Of a stretch of 45,505 nt of DNA, positions 30,501 to 40,100 are shown in pieces. This DNA is from Acidimicrobiales bacterium (lineage in GTDB: Bacteria; Actinomycetota; Acidimicrobiia; Acidimicrobiales; SKKL01). The translations under genes and the position numbers were made by a program. Every line of letters begins with the position of its first letter. Within the stretch, counting starts at the first letter, position 1. The stretch covers positions 1 through 45,505 of the forward strand of contig SKKL01000301.1 of assembly GCA_007121465.1 (NCBI GenBank), written 5' to 3'. A model generated the notes under the pieces. The model was not told the DNA's origin and made no database searches. It saw only the letters and a program-made list of their open reading frames with translations.

Positions 30501-30806
30501 ATCCCCGGAAGCGCCGACGTCATCGTCGGGTCGACCCCGGCCGACGGGTGGCGGGTCACCCTCGACGGGACATCGGTCGATACGGCACGGGCCTTCGGGT
30601 GGGCCGCGCTCGCGACGGTCGAGGAAGGTGGCACCGTGGAGGTCTCATGGTCGACCCCGCTCACCCATCGCCTGGTCCACGGGGCTCAGCTGCTCGTCGT
30701 GCTGGTGCTGTTGTTCGTCCTCTACCGGACCCGGGCCGAGCGTCGCATCGCCCGTCGTCAACAGCAGTCACTGGTCCGCCCGGCCGGCGAGGCGGTTCGT
30801 TCGTGA
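27576..30806 (+). CDS. Large GT2 glycosyltransferase fused to a multi-span membrane domain
   Basis: The 1076-aa protein has an N-terminal cytoplasmic GT2 domain (about 22-260) of the rhamnosyltransferase-like type: VTIVMVAHDPGAWFEDSL, VLVVDNAS, RGFGRAVNAVL, LSHDDVAPEP (DxD-like), PDAFTLVRTDLLVALGGFDE and FGDDLDLCWR. Two hydrophobic stretches near 268-290 follow. From about 370 a membrane region with roughly ten spans begins (AIAWVVVLALLVLGS, LALAVGGGVFLGATGLFRLALILG and others), then an outside domain (about 790-1030) and a last span near 1035-1055. Giants of this type sit beside DUF5719 and fbiA/manB genes in Streptomyces. The membrane part may be a GT-C-like transferase or flippase; that is inference. 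Confidence 0.88.
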   Translation: MSAPEDNEEPGFGAPPDVGLAPSVTIVMVAHDPGAWFEDSLRAVGDLEYPSLDVLVVDNASLVPVADRVHDQLPDARVVRLETDRGFGRAVNAVLDDVGDAAFVVLSHDDVAPEPQAVRALVEEAFRSNAAVVGPKLLRWDDPKRLLSAGEGSDKFGFPVHLVERNELDQEQHDAVRDVFTVPDAFTLVRTDLLVALGGFDEATTYFGDDLDLCWRCHVVGARVMVAPGARVRHAEALGERHLVDRRRRYQFRHRMRAMLSAYRLPSLILLLPQLLVVHAVEAIFALLTGRPGQARDVLGAWSWNLRRLRSLHSRRRMLKAVRHVPDGEIRSMQVSGSARIAAFLRGQLATDQDTFGSASTAGKRLLDTVTGPGRREAAIAWVVVLALLVLGSRHLITRGMPPIGQFAPFPDDIGGLAAEWFSSWRRSGIGWEGFAPLGELALAVGGGVFLGATGLFRLALILGMFPLAMLGVWRLVSPLASYRAAAGALVAYAAIPLGYDSLATGSWRGLVAYGLAPWVLSRVVRSSGAVPFGAADIAGGQRLGPGPRADVPPMWRQAVGLGLLVAVGAMLDPLFLALPLLIALAMIPGSLLVGALRGLGRMIVVALGALVIGAVVHAPWLFELVTVRPSWDTFVASRSSDAAGLPLTHVLRFDTGPIGSSALNAALLIAAAFVVVVAREWRLTWAARAWSVAMCCWAIVWAESMGWIPVAMPPTEMILAPAAVALALAVGLGVAAFSTDVRRSSFGWRQLLGVVAVVSLGVALLPVAAASIGGRWLVPRGNHHQTLAFLDQQVDEDPFRVVWFGAPEVLPLASWSLDGLTSYATTLEGTPTAHDLWAGPAEASSAPLRGALELALDQRTDRLGRLLAPMGVRYVVVVDQGAPAPFGGVSAPNPELLNDVLAEQLDLVQIDVNPALAVYVNAAWVPPVSAQPAGSVPDEPTSPFPAGARAAVVTDLTADVFGFEARDPRRWVAEIPGSADVIVGSTPADGWRVTLDGTSVDTARAFGWAALATVEEGGTVEVSWSTPLTHRLVHGAQLLVVLVLLFVLYRTRAERRIARRQQQSLVRPAGEAVRS

Positions 30807-30816
30807 GGGTTCTCTG

Positions 30817-32334
30817 ATGCGTTCGCGCGCCGCGCTCGTGATCGTCCTGGCCCTCGCCTTCGCCGGGGCCGGTCTCGTCGAGCGCGACCGGAGCCCGGGA
30901 GCCACCGAGGCGCCCTCGGCCGGGTACGGCCGGGTGGCGCCGATGGTCGCCTCCGAGGACGTGCTCGGCTCCACCTGGTACTGCGCGGCCGGCTCGAGCG
31001 ACGCCGACGGTCCGGCCGACCACACCGTGGTCATCTCCAACCCGAGCGCCCTCGATCGCGAGGCCACCATCACCGTCGTCCCCGGCACCGCCGACCCGGT
31101 CACGGTCGTCGTGGAGGTGCCGGCCGCCACGCTCGAGCGGGTCCAGCTCGCCGAGGTGGTCGAGGCTCCCGCCGCGGCGGCGATGGTCGAGATCGACGGG
31201 GGAGGGGTGGCGGTCACCCACGAACTGGTCGGACCCACCGGCGCCGATCGCGGGCCGTGCGCGTCGACCTCGGCCGACACGTGGCACTTCGCGTGGGGGG
31301 ACACCTCGGTCGACGCCCGATCCCTGGTCGCCCTCTTCAACCCCTTCCCGGGGGATGCCGTCGTCGACTTCGACTTCGTCACCGTCGACGGCAGCCGGGC
31401 ACCTCAGGCGCTCACTGGCATCGTGGTGCCCGGACAGAGCGTCGTCGTGGCCGATGTCGGGGCCGAGGTCACCCGGCGAGATCAGGTGTCGGCCACGGTC
31501 ACCGCCCGCAGCGGCCGGATCGTCGCCGAACGGATCCAGTCCTTCGACGATGCCCAGGAGATGCTCGAGGGCGCCGAACCTCGGCGCGGACTCGCCGTCG
31601 ACCTCGGCGTGTCCGAGCCCATGGAGATCTGGGTCCACCCGGGTGCGCGTCTGGCCGAGGGGGCCACTGAACGAATGGTGATCTACAACCCGGGATCCTC
31701 GACCGCCGAGATCGACGTCGAAGTGCTCATCGCCGATCCCGAGTGGGGCGGGATCGAGCCCTTCGAGCTCACCGTGGCTCCCCAGCGCTACGAGGTCCTC
31801 GACCTGTCCGACCAGCCCCGACTGGCCGAACGGTTCGAGGACGAGCCGATCGAGGCCACCGTTCTCGTGCGCTCGCTCAACGGCGTACCCGTCGTGGCCG
31901 AGCGGGTCACCATCGTGCCCACCAGCGCCAACGGGCCGGGGGTGTCGGCGAGCACCGGGAGCCCCCTCCTCGGGCGTTCCCAGCTCGTCGTCGACCCTCG
32001 ACCCCAAGGGTCGGAGGATCCCATCGTCTCCCTGGTCAACCCCCACGCCGAGGGGATCGTCACCGGCTCGATCCGGCTCCTCGCCCGCGGCACCGACCGC
32101 GGGCTCGAGGGCTTCGAGGACTTCGAGATCCCCGCCGGGGGCCGGCTCCTCCTCGACGATCTCGGCGACCAGGTCACCGCCGCGGGGGCGTCGATGCTGG
32201 TGATCGAGTCGAGCCGACCTCTCGCCATCGGGAACCGCACTCGCATCGATGACCCGGCCGACCGGTCGTCGGGCGGTGCGCTCGTCTTCTCCGACACCGC
32301 GGAGTTGCCACCCGACATCCTCGCCTCCGGCTGA
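30817..32334 (+). CDS. DUF5719 family exported protein
   Basis: The 505-aa protein has an N-terminal signal anchor (MRSRAALVIVLALAFAGAGL, about 1-20) and an outside region of repeated beta-sandwich-like units with a recurring pattern: TVVISNPSALDREATITVV, SLVALFNPFPGDAVVDFDF, RMVIYNPGSSTAEIDVEV, PIVSLVNPHAEGIVTGSI. Each unit carries an NP turn after a beta strand. This fits DUF5719, a partner of the upstream GT2 giant in actinobacteria. Its role is not known; it may bind or present the glycan at the envelope. The gap to the GT2 gene is 10 bases with a GAGGG ribosome site. Confidence 0.85.
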   Translation: MRSRAALVIVLALAFAGAGLVERDRSPGATEAPSAGYGRVAPMVASEDVLGSTWYCAAGSSDADGPADHTVVISNPSALDREATITVVPGTADPVTVVVEVPAATLERVQLAEVVEAPAAAAMVEIDGGGVAVTHELVGPTGADRGPCASTSADTWHFAWGDTSVDARSLVALFNPFPGDAVVDFDFVTVDGSRAPQALTGIVVPGQSVVVADVGAEVTRRDQVSATVTARSGRIVAERIQSFDDAQEMLEGAEPRRGLAVDLGVSEPMEIWVHPGARLAEGATERMVIYNPGSSTAEIDVEVLIADPEWGGIEPFELTVAPQRYEVLDLSDQPRLAERFEDEPIEATVLVRSLNGVPVVAERVTIVPTSANGPGVSASTGSPLLGRSQLVVDPRPQGSEDPIVSLVNPHAEGIVTGSIRLLARGTDRGLEGFEDFEIPAGGRLLLDDLGDQVTAAGASMLVIESSRPLAIGNRTRIDDPADRSSGGALVFSDTAELPPDILASG

Positions 32335-32355
32335 GGTCGCCACAGCGGACGGGCC

Positions 32356-32378
32356 GGTCGGAGACCGGGGCCCCGACC
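32356..32378 (+). terminator. Hairpin after the DUF5719 gene
   Basis: GGTCGG (32356-32361) pairs with CCGACC (32373-32378) about 20 bases past the stop. No T-tract follows. Confidence 0.35.
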
Positions 32379-32390
32379 TGCCCGCTGGTG

Positions 32391-32407
32391 CCCAGCTGGG
32401 GCAGAAT
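32391..32407 (+). promoter_or_regulatory. Palindrome CCCAGCTGGG next to a CAGAAT -10-like element
   Basis: A perfect 10-base palindrome (32391-32400) abuts CAGAAT (32402-32407), which lies 7 bases before the thioredoxin ATG. The palindrome is placed where a regulator could block the promoter. Confidence 0.35.
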
Positions 32408-32414
32408 CGGGGGC

Positions 32415-32897
32415 ATGGAGCAGCTCGTCGTCGCCGCTGTACTCGTCCTGGTGGCCGGGGCGGTCGCCTGGGCCATCCAGCGACGTCGGCCCGACCCGCC
32501 GACCCAGCCACGCACCTACACGGTCCCGAGCCAACTCGACCGGTCCGACTTCACGGTCCCCGACGCGCCGTGGCTGGTGGTCGCCTTCACCGCCGCGTCG
32601 TGCTCGACCTGCCAGGGGATGTGGCAGAAGGTCCAGGTCCTCGAGAGCGACGATGTTGCGGTGCAGGAGGCCGAGCTCGCCGCCGACTCCGAGCTGCACG
32701 AGCGCTATCAGATCGACGGCGTGCCCCTCATCGTCATCGTCGATGCCGACGGCGTGGTGCGGGCGTCCTTCGTCGGTCCGGCCACCGCCACCGACCTGTG
32801 GGCCACCGTCGCCGAACTGCGCGAGCCCGGCTCGACCCCCGAGGCCTGCGACCACGGCCAGGGTGACCACGCGGACCACACCTCCGCCGCCGGCTGA
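32415..32897 (+). CDS. Membrane-anchored thioredoxin-fold protein
   Basis: The 160-aa protein has one N-terminal membrane helix (about 3-21) followed by a thioredoxin-like domain: WLVVAFTAASCSTCQGMW with a CxxC pair (Cys63, Cys66; CSTC instead of CGPC), the cis-Pro segment YQIDGVPLIVIVDADG and the end VVRASFVGPATATDLW. It probably exchanges disulfides; whether it faces inside or outside is not settled by sequence, since the RRR after the helix favours a cytoplasmic domain. The tail is rich in His and Asp (DHGQGDHADH) and could bind metal. The ATG at 32415 is chosen over one nine codons upstream because the membrane helix begins there. Confidence 0.85.
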   Translation: MEQLVVAAVLVLVAGAVAWAIQRRRPDPPTQPRTYTVPSQLDRSDFTVPDAPWLVVAFTAASCSTCQGMWQKVQVLESDDVAVQEAELAADSELHERYQIDGVPLIVIVDADGVVRASFVGPATATDLWATVAELREPGSTPEACDHGQGDHADHTSAAG

Positions 32898-32953
32898 GCG
32901 GGTCGTCCGCAAGTCGACGGACCGCCCACCCCAGTCGCGGCAAGGATGGGTGG

Positions 32954-33328
32954 ATGGCCCAGGTGAGACAGCTCGTGGTCGACTCCCAGAACCCACCCAC
33001 CCTGGCGCGGTTCTGGGCGGCGATGCTCGACGACTTCGAGATCCGCGCCTACGACGACGAAGAGATCGCCCGGCTGGCCTCGCTCGGCCGAACTCCCGAG
33101 ACCGATCCCAGCGTCATCCTCGACGGACCGCAGTTCGAGATCTGTTTCCAGGAGGTGGCGGCACGGGTGTCCGGGGACAGGGCGGTGCACCTCGACATAG
33201 CGTCGTCGGACCGGGCCTCGGAGACGTCTCGGCTCGTCGCTCTGGGGGCGTCGGTCGTCGAGGAGTTCGACTCACACACCTGGATGCGAGACCCCGAGGG
33301 GAACGACTTCTGCCTCACCGACGGGTGA
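32954..33328 (+). CDS. VOC/glyoxalase-like protein
   Basis: The 124-aa protein has one full VOC-type unit: VRQLVVDSQNPPTLARFWAAML at the start, FEICFQEV, AVHLDIASSDRASETSRLVALGA and the terminal WMRDPEGNDFCLTDG. This is the Glyoxalase_6 type common in actinobacteria. Members are metal-dependent lyases or resistance proteins, or simple binding proteins. The substrate is unknown. It converges on ftsH with a 49-base gap in which I see no convincing hairpin. Confidence 0.85.
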   Translation: MAQVRQLVVDSQNPPTLARFWAAMLDDFEIRAYDDEEIARLASLGRTPETDPSVILDGPQFEICFQEVAARVSGDRAVHLDIASSDRASETSRLVALGASVVEEFDSHTWMRDPEGNDFCLTDG

Positions 33329-33377
33329 CACTGCTACGCGGCCGCCGACGCCAGCCGCCCCGAGTGTCGGTGGTCGC

Positions 33378-35489
<2,112 letters not shown>

Positions 35490-35495
35490 TCCCTC

Positions 35496-35501
35496 ATGCT
35501 A
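35496..35501 (-). promoter_or_regulatory. ftsH: -10 element of ftsH (TAGCAT)
   Basis: TAGCAT on the minus strand ends 6 bases before the ftsH ATG at 35489. Confidence 0.5.
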
Positions 35502-35576
35502 GGAGATCGGCTCCGTGAAGCGGCCCCGGGAGCGCCCGGAAACATCGCCATCCACCGCCGAGAAGTCATCGGCCGC

Positions 35577-35582
35577 TACGGT
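35577..35582 (+). promoter_or_regulatory. -10 element of the DUF3499 gene (TACGGT)
   Basis: TACGGT ends 8 bases before the ATG at 35591. Confidence 0.5.
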
Positions 35583-35590
35583 CCCCGGCC

Positions 35591-35824
35591 ATGCCTCGCT
35601 CCTGTGCCCGCCCCACGTGCGCCGCCGCAGCCTCTGCCACCCTCGCCTACGACTACGCCGGCCAAGTGGTCTGGGTCGAGGCCCTGTCGAGCGAACCTCA
35701 CCCGATGACCCACGATCTGTGCGGTCGTCACGCCGACGGTCTCTCGGTCCCACGAGGCTGGTCCCTCCACGACCGCCGGGCCGACGCCGTGATCGTCCGC
35801 CACCCCGTCGCTCGAGCCAGCTGA
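35591..35824 (+). CDS. DUF3499 family small protein
   Basis: The 77-aa protein has CARPTC near the start, then ATLAYDYAGQVVWVEAL, HDLCGRHADGL and PRGWSLHD. This is the pattern I know from DUF3499 (Rv3258c family): two Cys near the N-terminus, a Cys and His about 38-42 residues later that may form a zinc site, and a terminal PRGW. The family is restricted to actinobacteria and usually sits beside manB and whiB2. Its function is unknown. Here the CPBP protease follows and manB is 4.6 kb downstream. Confidence 0.85.
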   Translation: MPRSCARPTCAAAASATLAYDYAGQVVWVEALSSEPHPMTHDLCGRHADGLSVPRGWSLHDRRADAVIVRHPVARAS

Positions 35825-35860
35825 GAGCTCTGGCGCGGCGGCTCGTCGTGTCCGGGCCAA

Positions 35861-35866
35861 TACCCT
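35861..35866 (+). promoter_or_regulatory. -10 element of the CPBP protease gene (TACCCT)
   Basis: TACCCT ends 7 bases before the GTG at 35874, the same element and distance as at the LCP gene. Confidence 0.6.
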
Positions 35867-35873
35867 GAGCGGC

Positions 35874-36794
35874 GTGGATCATCCCCCTCCGCCCCCGCCG
35901 CCACCGCCGCGGCGGTCACCGCCCCCGCCGCCGCCGCCACCACCACCTCCTCCCCCCGATGGTGGTCCGTCGCCCCATCCGGGGTGGGCCACGAACGCGG
36001 GGGCCGCGTCACCTCTGCCTCCACCGCCCGACGAGAAGGTTCGGGGCGGCTGGTTCCGACCCGAGGGCACCGACCGCCACGACCTGCTGACCAAGCCGGT
36101 GCGGTGGGGAATGCCCGATGCGCTGGTCGCCCTGATCCTCGCTCAGGTGGCCGTCGGTGTGGCCATCATCGTGGTGGTGGGGATAGTGGGCGAGTTGGCT
36201 GAGGGGGAGATCCTCAGCGATCGGCTCACCCTCGGAACCATCTTCTTCATCCAGGCGTTCCTCTGGGTCGGCTACGCCGGCTGGACCCTGGTCGTCTCCC
36301 AGCGCAAGGGCAACGGGGTCGTCGCCGACTTCGGATGGAAGTTCCGCATCCCCGACCTGTGGCAGGGGCTGCTGATCGGGTTCGGCGCCCAGATCGTCGC
36401 GGTGCCGATCATCTACGTGATGCTCTTCTACTTCACCGGCGAGCAGGACGTCTCCGAAGCCGCCCGTGAGCTGACCGACCGGGCGGCCACACCCCTCGAC
36501 GTGGTCCTCCTCCTGGTCATCGTCGTCGTCGGAGCTCCGATCGTCGAAGAGCTGTTCTTCCGCGGTCTGCTCCTTCGCAGCATCGAGCGTCGGTTCGGGT
36601 CGACCGTGGCCCTCATCGGCTCGTCGGTGATCTTCGCGGCGGTGCACTTCCAGCTCCTGCAGTTCCCGGCTCTGCTGATGTTCGGGCTCCTCGCCGGCTG
36701 GCTCACCCTCCGAACCGGGCGCCTCGGTCCCGCCGTCTGGGCCCACGTCGGATTCAACCTGGTGACCGTGCTGGCTCTGTTGGCCGTAAGCTGA
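35874..36794 (+). CDS. CPBP-family intramembrane metalloprotease with polyproline N-terminus
   Basis: The 306-aa protein begins with a GTG and two long proline runs (about residues 4-12 and 16-28), followed by a soluble linker to about 80. Around six to eight membrane spans follow. The CPBP (Abi/CAAX-like) motifs are present: EELFFRG (225-231), FAAVHF and WAHVGFN near the C-terminus, which supply the metal-binding Glu/Glu/Arg and His/Asn residues. Members cleave membrane proteins or act in bacteriocin immunity. The proline runs face the cytoplasm if the N-terminus is inside and resemble the one on the neighbouring FtsH. Confidence 0.9.
   Translation: MDHPPPPPPPPPRRSPPPPPPPPPPPPPDGGPSPHPGWATNAGAASPLPPPPDEKVRGGWFRPEGTDRHDLLTKPVRWGMPDALVALILAQVAVGVAIIVVVGIVGELAEGEILSDRLTLGTIFFIQAFLWVGYAGWTLVVSQRKGNGVVADFGWKFRIPDLWQGLLIGFGAQIVAVPIIYVMLFYFTGEQDVSEAARELTDRAATPLDVVLLLVIVVVGAPIVEELFFRGLLLRSIERRFGSTVALIGSSVIFAAVHFQLLQFPALLMFGLLAGWLTLRTGRLGPAVWAHVGFNLVTVLALLAVS
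36787..36792 (+). promoter_or_regulatory. Possible -10 element for the zinc-ribbon transcript (TAAGCT)
   Basis: TAAGCT overlaps the CPBP stop codon. A start near 36799 would give a leader of about 63 bases containing the hairpin at 36813-36843. Confidence 0.35.
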
Positions 36795-36812
36795 GGTCCT
36801 GCGATGCGTGCG

Positions 36813-36843
36813 CGACGGCCACCTCGGGCGAGCCCGGCCGTCG
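36813..36843 (+). other. Stable hairpin in the leader of the zinc-ribbon gene
   Basis: CGACGGCC (36813-36820) pairs perfectly with GGCCGTCG (36836-36843); inside, GGG pairs with CCC. It ends 6 bases before the Shine-Dalgarno AGGAGG. It may be a terminator for the CPBP gene or a structure affecting translation of the next gene. Confidence 0.45.
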
Positions 36844-36862
36844 AGCGACAGGAGGAGCTCCC

Positions 36863-37063
36863 ATGTCCACCCGCTGTACCCGATGTGGCGGACCGGTGGT
36901 CGAGATCGTGCTCACCACCGACGGCCGCGAGCTCACCATGCGTTCGTGCTCTCACTGCGACACCCGCGAGTGGGCGAGCGGCGACGAGTCGGTCGAACGC
37001 GACGCGGTACTCGGGGAGATCACCGAGTCGAGCACCGGACGTCGTCACCGCCGCTCGACCTGA
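36863..37063 (+). CDS. Small zinc-ribbon protein
   Basis: The 66-aa protein has CTRCGGPVVEIVL and CSHCDTREW, two CxxC knuckles 24 residues apart that should bind one zinc. The rest is polar and charged, ending GRRHRRST, which could contact nucleic acid. It is preceded by the strongest ribosome site seen in the window (AGGAGGAG, about 6 bases before the ATG), unlike its leaderless neighbours, and is flanked by two strong inverted repeats. The function is unknown; a role in transcription or translation is possible but not shown. Confidence 0.8.
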   Translation: MSTRCTRCGGPVVEIVLTTDGRELTMRSCSHCDTREWASGDESVERDAVLGEITESSTGRRHRRST

Positions 37064-37092
37064 TCGACACACCCCGACCGGGGTCGATCAGG
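37059..37092 (+). terminator. Long inverted repeat across the zinc-ribbon stop codon
   Basis: CCTGATCGAC (37059-37068) and GTCGATCAGG (37083-37092) are perfect 10-base arms around a 14-base loop with further CCCC/GGGG pairing potential. The repeat begins on the last codon. It is the best terminator-like structure in the window, though without a T-tract. Confidence 0.55.
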
Positions 37093-37136
37093 CCGCGTCC
37101 CGAACGTCCAGTCCGGAGTGACACGATGGTCGCCCC

Positions 37137-40100
37137 ATGACCGTCGAGCCCCCCGGTCCTCCCGAGCCCCCCGAACCCACCACCCCGTCGGTGTCCGACG
37201 AGCCCTTCGACCCGCTCGATCTCGGCCCTCACGAGCGCGCCGCCGACGATCGCGTCGAGCCCGACGTCAGCCGGAGCGGGGCTGCGGCACTCTTCTCGGT
37301 CGTCGTCGGGCGCATCGCTCGGGTTCAGCCGGGCACCTGGGCGTCGTGGATCGTGGTGGGTGGATCGGTGCTGTTCACCCTCGCCCACCTCGCTCCCAGC
37401 CTGATCGTCACGGAGAACACCCCGACCGGGGGCGACATGGGGGCCCACGTCTGGGCGCCCGCCTACCTCCGCGACAACCTGCTCCCCGAGTTCCGGCTCA
37501 CCGGCTGGACCGACGACTGGTACGCCGGATTCCCCGCGCTGCAGTTCTACTTCGTTCCCCCGATGCTCGCGATCGTGCTGCTCGACGTCGTGTTCCCCTA
37601 CGGCGTCGCGTTCAAGATGGTCGTCGTGTCGGGCATCTTGGCCCTGCCGGTCGCCGCCTGGGCCTTCGGTCGCCTCGCCGGTCTGGTCCGCCCCGTCCCC
37701 GAGCTCCTCGCGGTCGGAGCGGTCGCCTTCTCGTTCGACCCCACCTTCCGTATCCTCGGCGGGAACATCCTGTCGACGATGGCGGGGGAGTTCTCGTTCA
37801 CGATCAGCCTCTCCCTCGCGCTGGTCTATCTCGGCTTGGTCGCCAACGGCCTGCAGACCGGCCGGTACCGCGCCATCGCCGCCGTGGTCGTGGCCTTCGT
37901 GGCGCTGTGCCACGTGATCCCCCTGTTCTTTGCCATCGCCGGCACGTTCGTCCTCCTGGCTCTCTATCCGTCGGCTGCGGGGCTCCGGTGGGTGCTCACC
38001 ACCGCACCGGTCGGGGCCCTGCTCTCGCTGTGGTGGCTCCTGCCGTTCTGGTGGCAGCGCACCTACATGAACGACATGGGGTGGATGAAGGTCGAACCGT
38101 CAGATGACGCCGGGGTCATGGAGCAGATCGGTTTCTGGCTCACCCGCGCCTTCCCCGAGGACACCCGCTTCGTCGCCTACCTCGCCGGTATCGGACTGCT
38201 CACCGCCCTGGCTCGTCGGGCGGTGCCGGCCATGTTCTTCGTGGCGATGATCCTTCTCGGCGCGGTCGCGTTCGTCCTGGTCCCCGAGGGTCGGCTGTGG
38301 AACGCGCGGGTCCTTCCCTTCGTCCACCTCGGCACCTACCTGCTCGCCGCCTTCGCGGTCGGTGAGCTCGCCCGCTGGGTCATCGAGGCGGTACGTGAAC
38401 AATGGCGATCGTGGTCGACGGCGGGCGCGACGGTCCTCCTCGCCGCGCTCGGACTCGGGATCCTCGCCTTCCCGCTGCACAGCCTCCCGTTCGGCGAGTA
38501 CCGCGACGGCTACTACCGGTGGCCGTCACCACCGGTGATCGGCACTGCGTGGCCCTGGGCGTTCGAGACGACCAACAGGAACGTCGCCCCGGACTGGGCC
38601 GAGTACAACTTCGCCGGCTACGAGGGGCGGGAGCTCGTCTGGCCCGAACACGAGGACATGATCCTCACCATGACCAACGTGGGTCAGCAGCACGGCTGCG
38701 GGCGAGCCATGTGGGAGTTCGACCGGCCCACCCTCGACCGCTACGGCACCAACATGGCGCCGATGCTCCTACCGATGTGGACCGACGGGTGCATCGGATC
38801 GATGAAGGGTCTCTACTTCGAGTCGGCGAGCACCGCTCCGACGTTCTTCCAGCTCGAGTCTTCGCTGTCCGAAGAGGGGTCACGGACCCAGCGGCACATG
38901 CCCTACAGCGACTTCCACATCGAGCTCGGGGTCCGTCAGGCCCAGCTGATGGGGGTCCGCTACTACATGACCCTCACCGACCTGGCCGAGCGTTCGGCGA
39001 TCTCCCACCCCGACCTCACCGAGATCGCCCGCAGCGGGCCATGGACGATCTTCGAGTTGGCCGACGCCCCACTGGTCGAGCCGCTCGCCAACGAACCGAT
39101 CGTCCTCGACGGGGTCCACGACGCCCAGCACGAGTGGATCCCCGCCACCGCCGACTGGTTCCAGGCCCCCGCTCGATGGGACCTCATGTGGGCGTCGGAC
39201 GGTCCCGACCACTGGCAACGGCACCAGCGGATCGAGGACGACGTCGTCGAGCGTCGACCCCAGCCGCCCGTCGAGGTGTCGGGCATCGAGGTGGAGAACC
39301 ACCGCATCCGCTTCGAGGTCTCCGAGCCGGGCACGCCCGTGCTCGTCAAGGTGTCGTACTTCCCGAACTGGCAGGCGAGCGGCGCCGACGGGCCGTGGCG
39401 GGTGGCGCCCAACCTCATGCTGGTGGTCCCGACCGACACCACGGTGGAACTCCACTACGGGCGCAGCGGTGCCGAGCTCGCCGGATGGGGACTGACCGGG
39501 CTCGGCGTGGTTCTCGTGATTCTCCTGGCTCGCTCCCGGCCGCTCGTCATGCCCCGGTGGGACGACGATCCCCACGGGCTCGGCGACCGCCCCGGTCCCG
39601 GGGTCATCGGCCGACCATCCAGGCGCCCGCCTCCTGACGGCGAGATGCGGCTGAGCGTCGTTGTCCCCGCCTACGAGGAGGCGACGGTCATCGCGGCCAC
39701 CATCACCGAGCTGCGTCGCGTGCTCGGCGAGCTCGACGGGGGAGTGGAGATCGTCGTGGTCGACGACGGGTCGACCGACGACACCAGCGCCCAGGCGCGC
39801 GACGCCGGCGCCGACCAGGTCCTCACCCTCGAGCCCAACGCGGGCAAGGGAGCGGCAGTCCGCTCCGGGGCGCTCGCCGCTCGGGGTCGCACCATCGTGT
39901 TCACCGACGCCGACCTCGCCTATGCGCCCGACCAGATCCCTCCGCTGCTCGAGGGTGTCGAATCGGGCTGGGACGTCGTGGTCGGGAGTCGCTACGCCGT
40001 GGGGTCAACCGCCGAGGTCGCCGCCTCGCGCCTGCGCCGAGCCGGCGGTCGAGTGGTGAACCTCCTCGTTCGGTTCGTCCTGGTGGGTGACCACGCCGAC

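Noticed and set aside
30803-30816. GTG overlapping the GT2 stop (GTGA) as the start of the DUF5719 gene
   Set aside because: It is out of frame with DUF5719. The ATG at 30817 begins the signal sequence and has a GAGGG upstream.
35870-35960. Trinucleotide repeat as a separate repeat element
   Set aside because: The CCN repeats are in frame and code for the proline runs of the CPBP protein; there is no extended unit beyond the gene.
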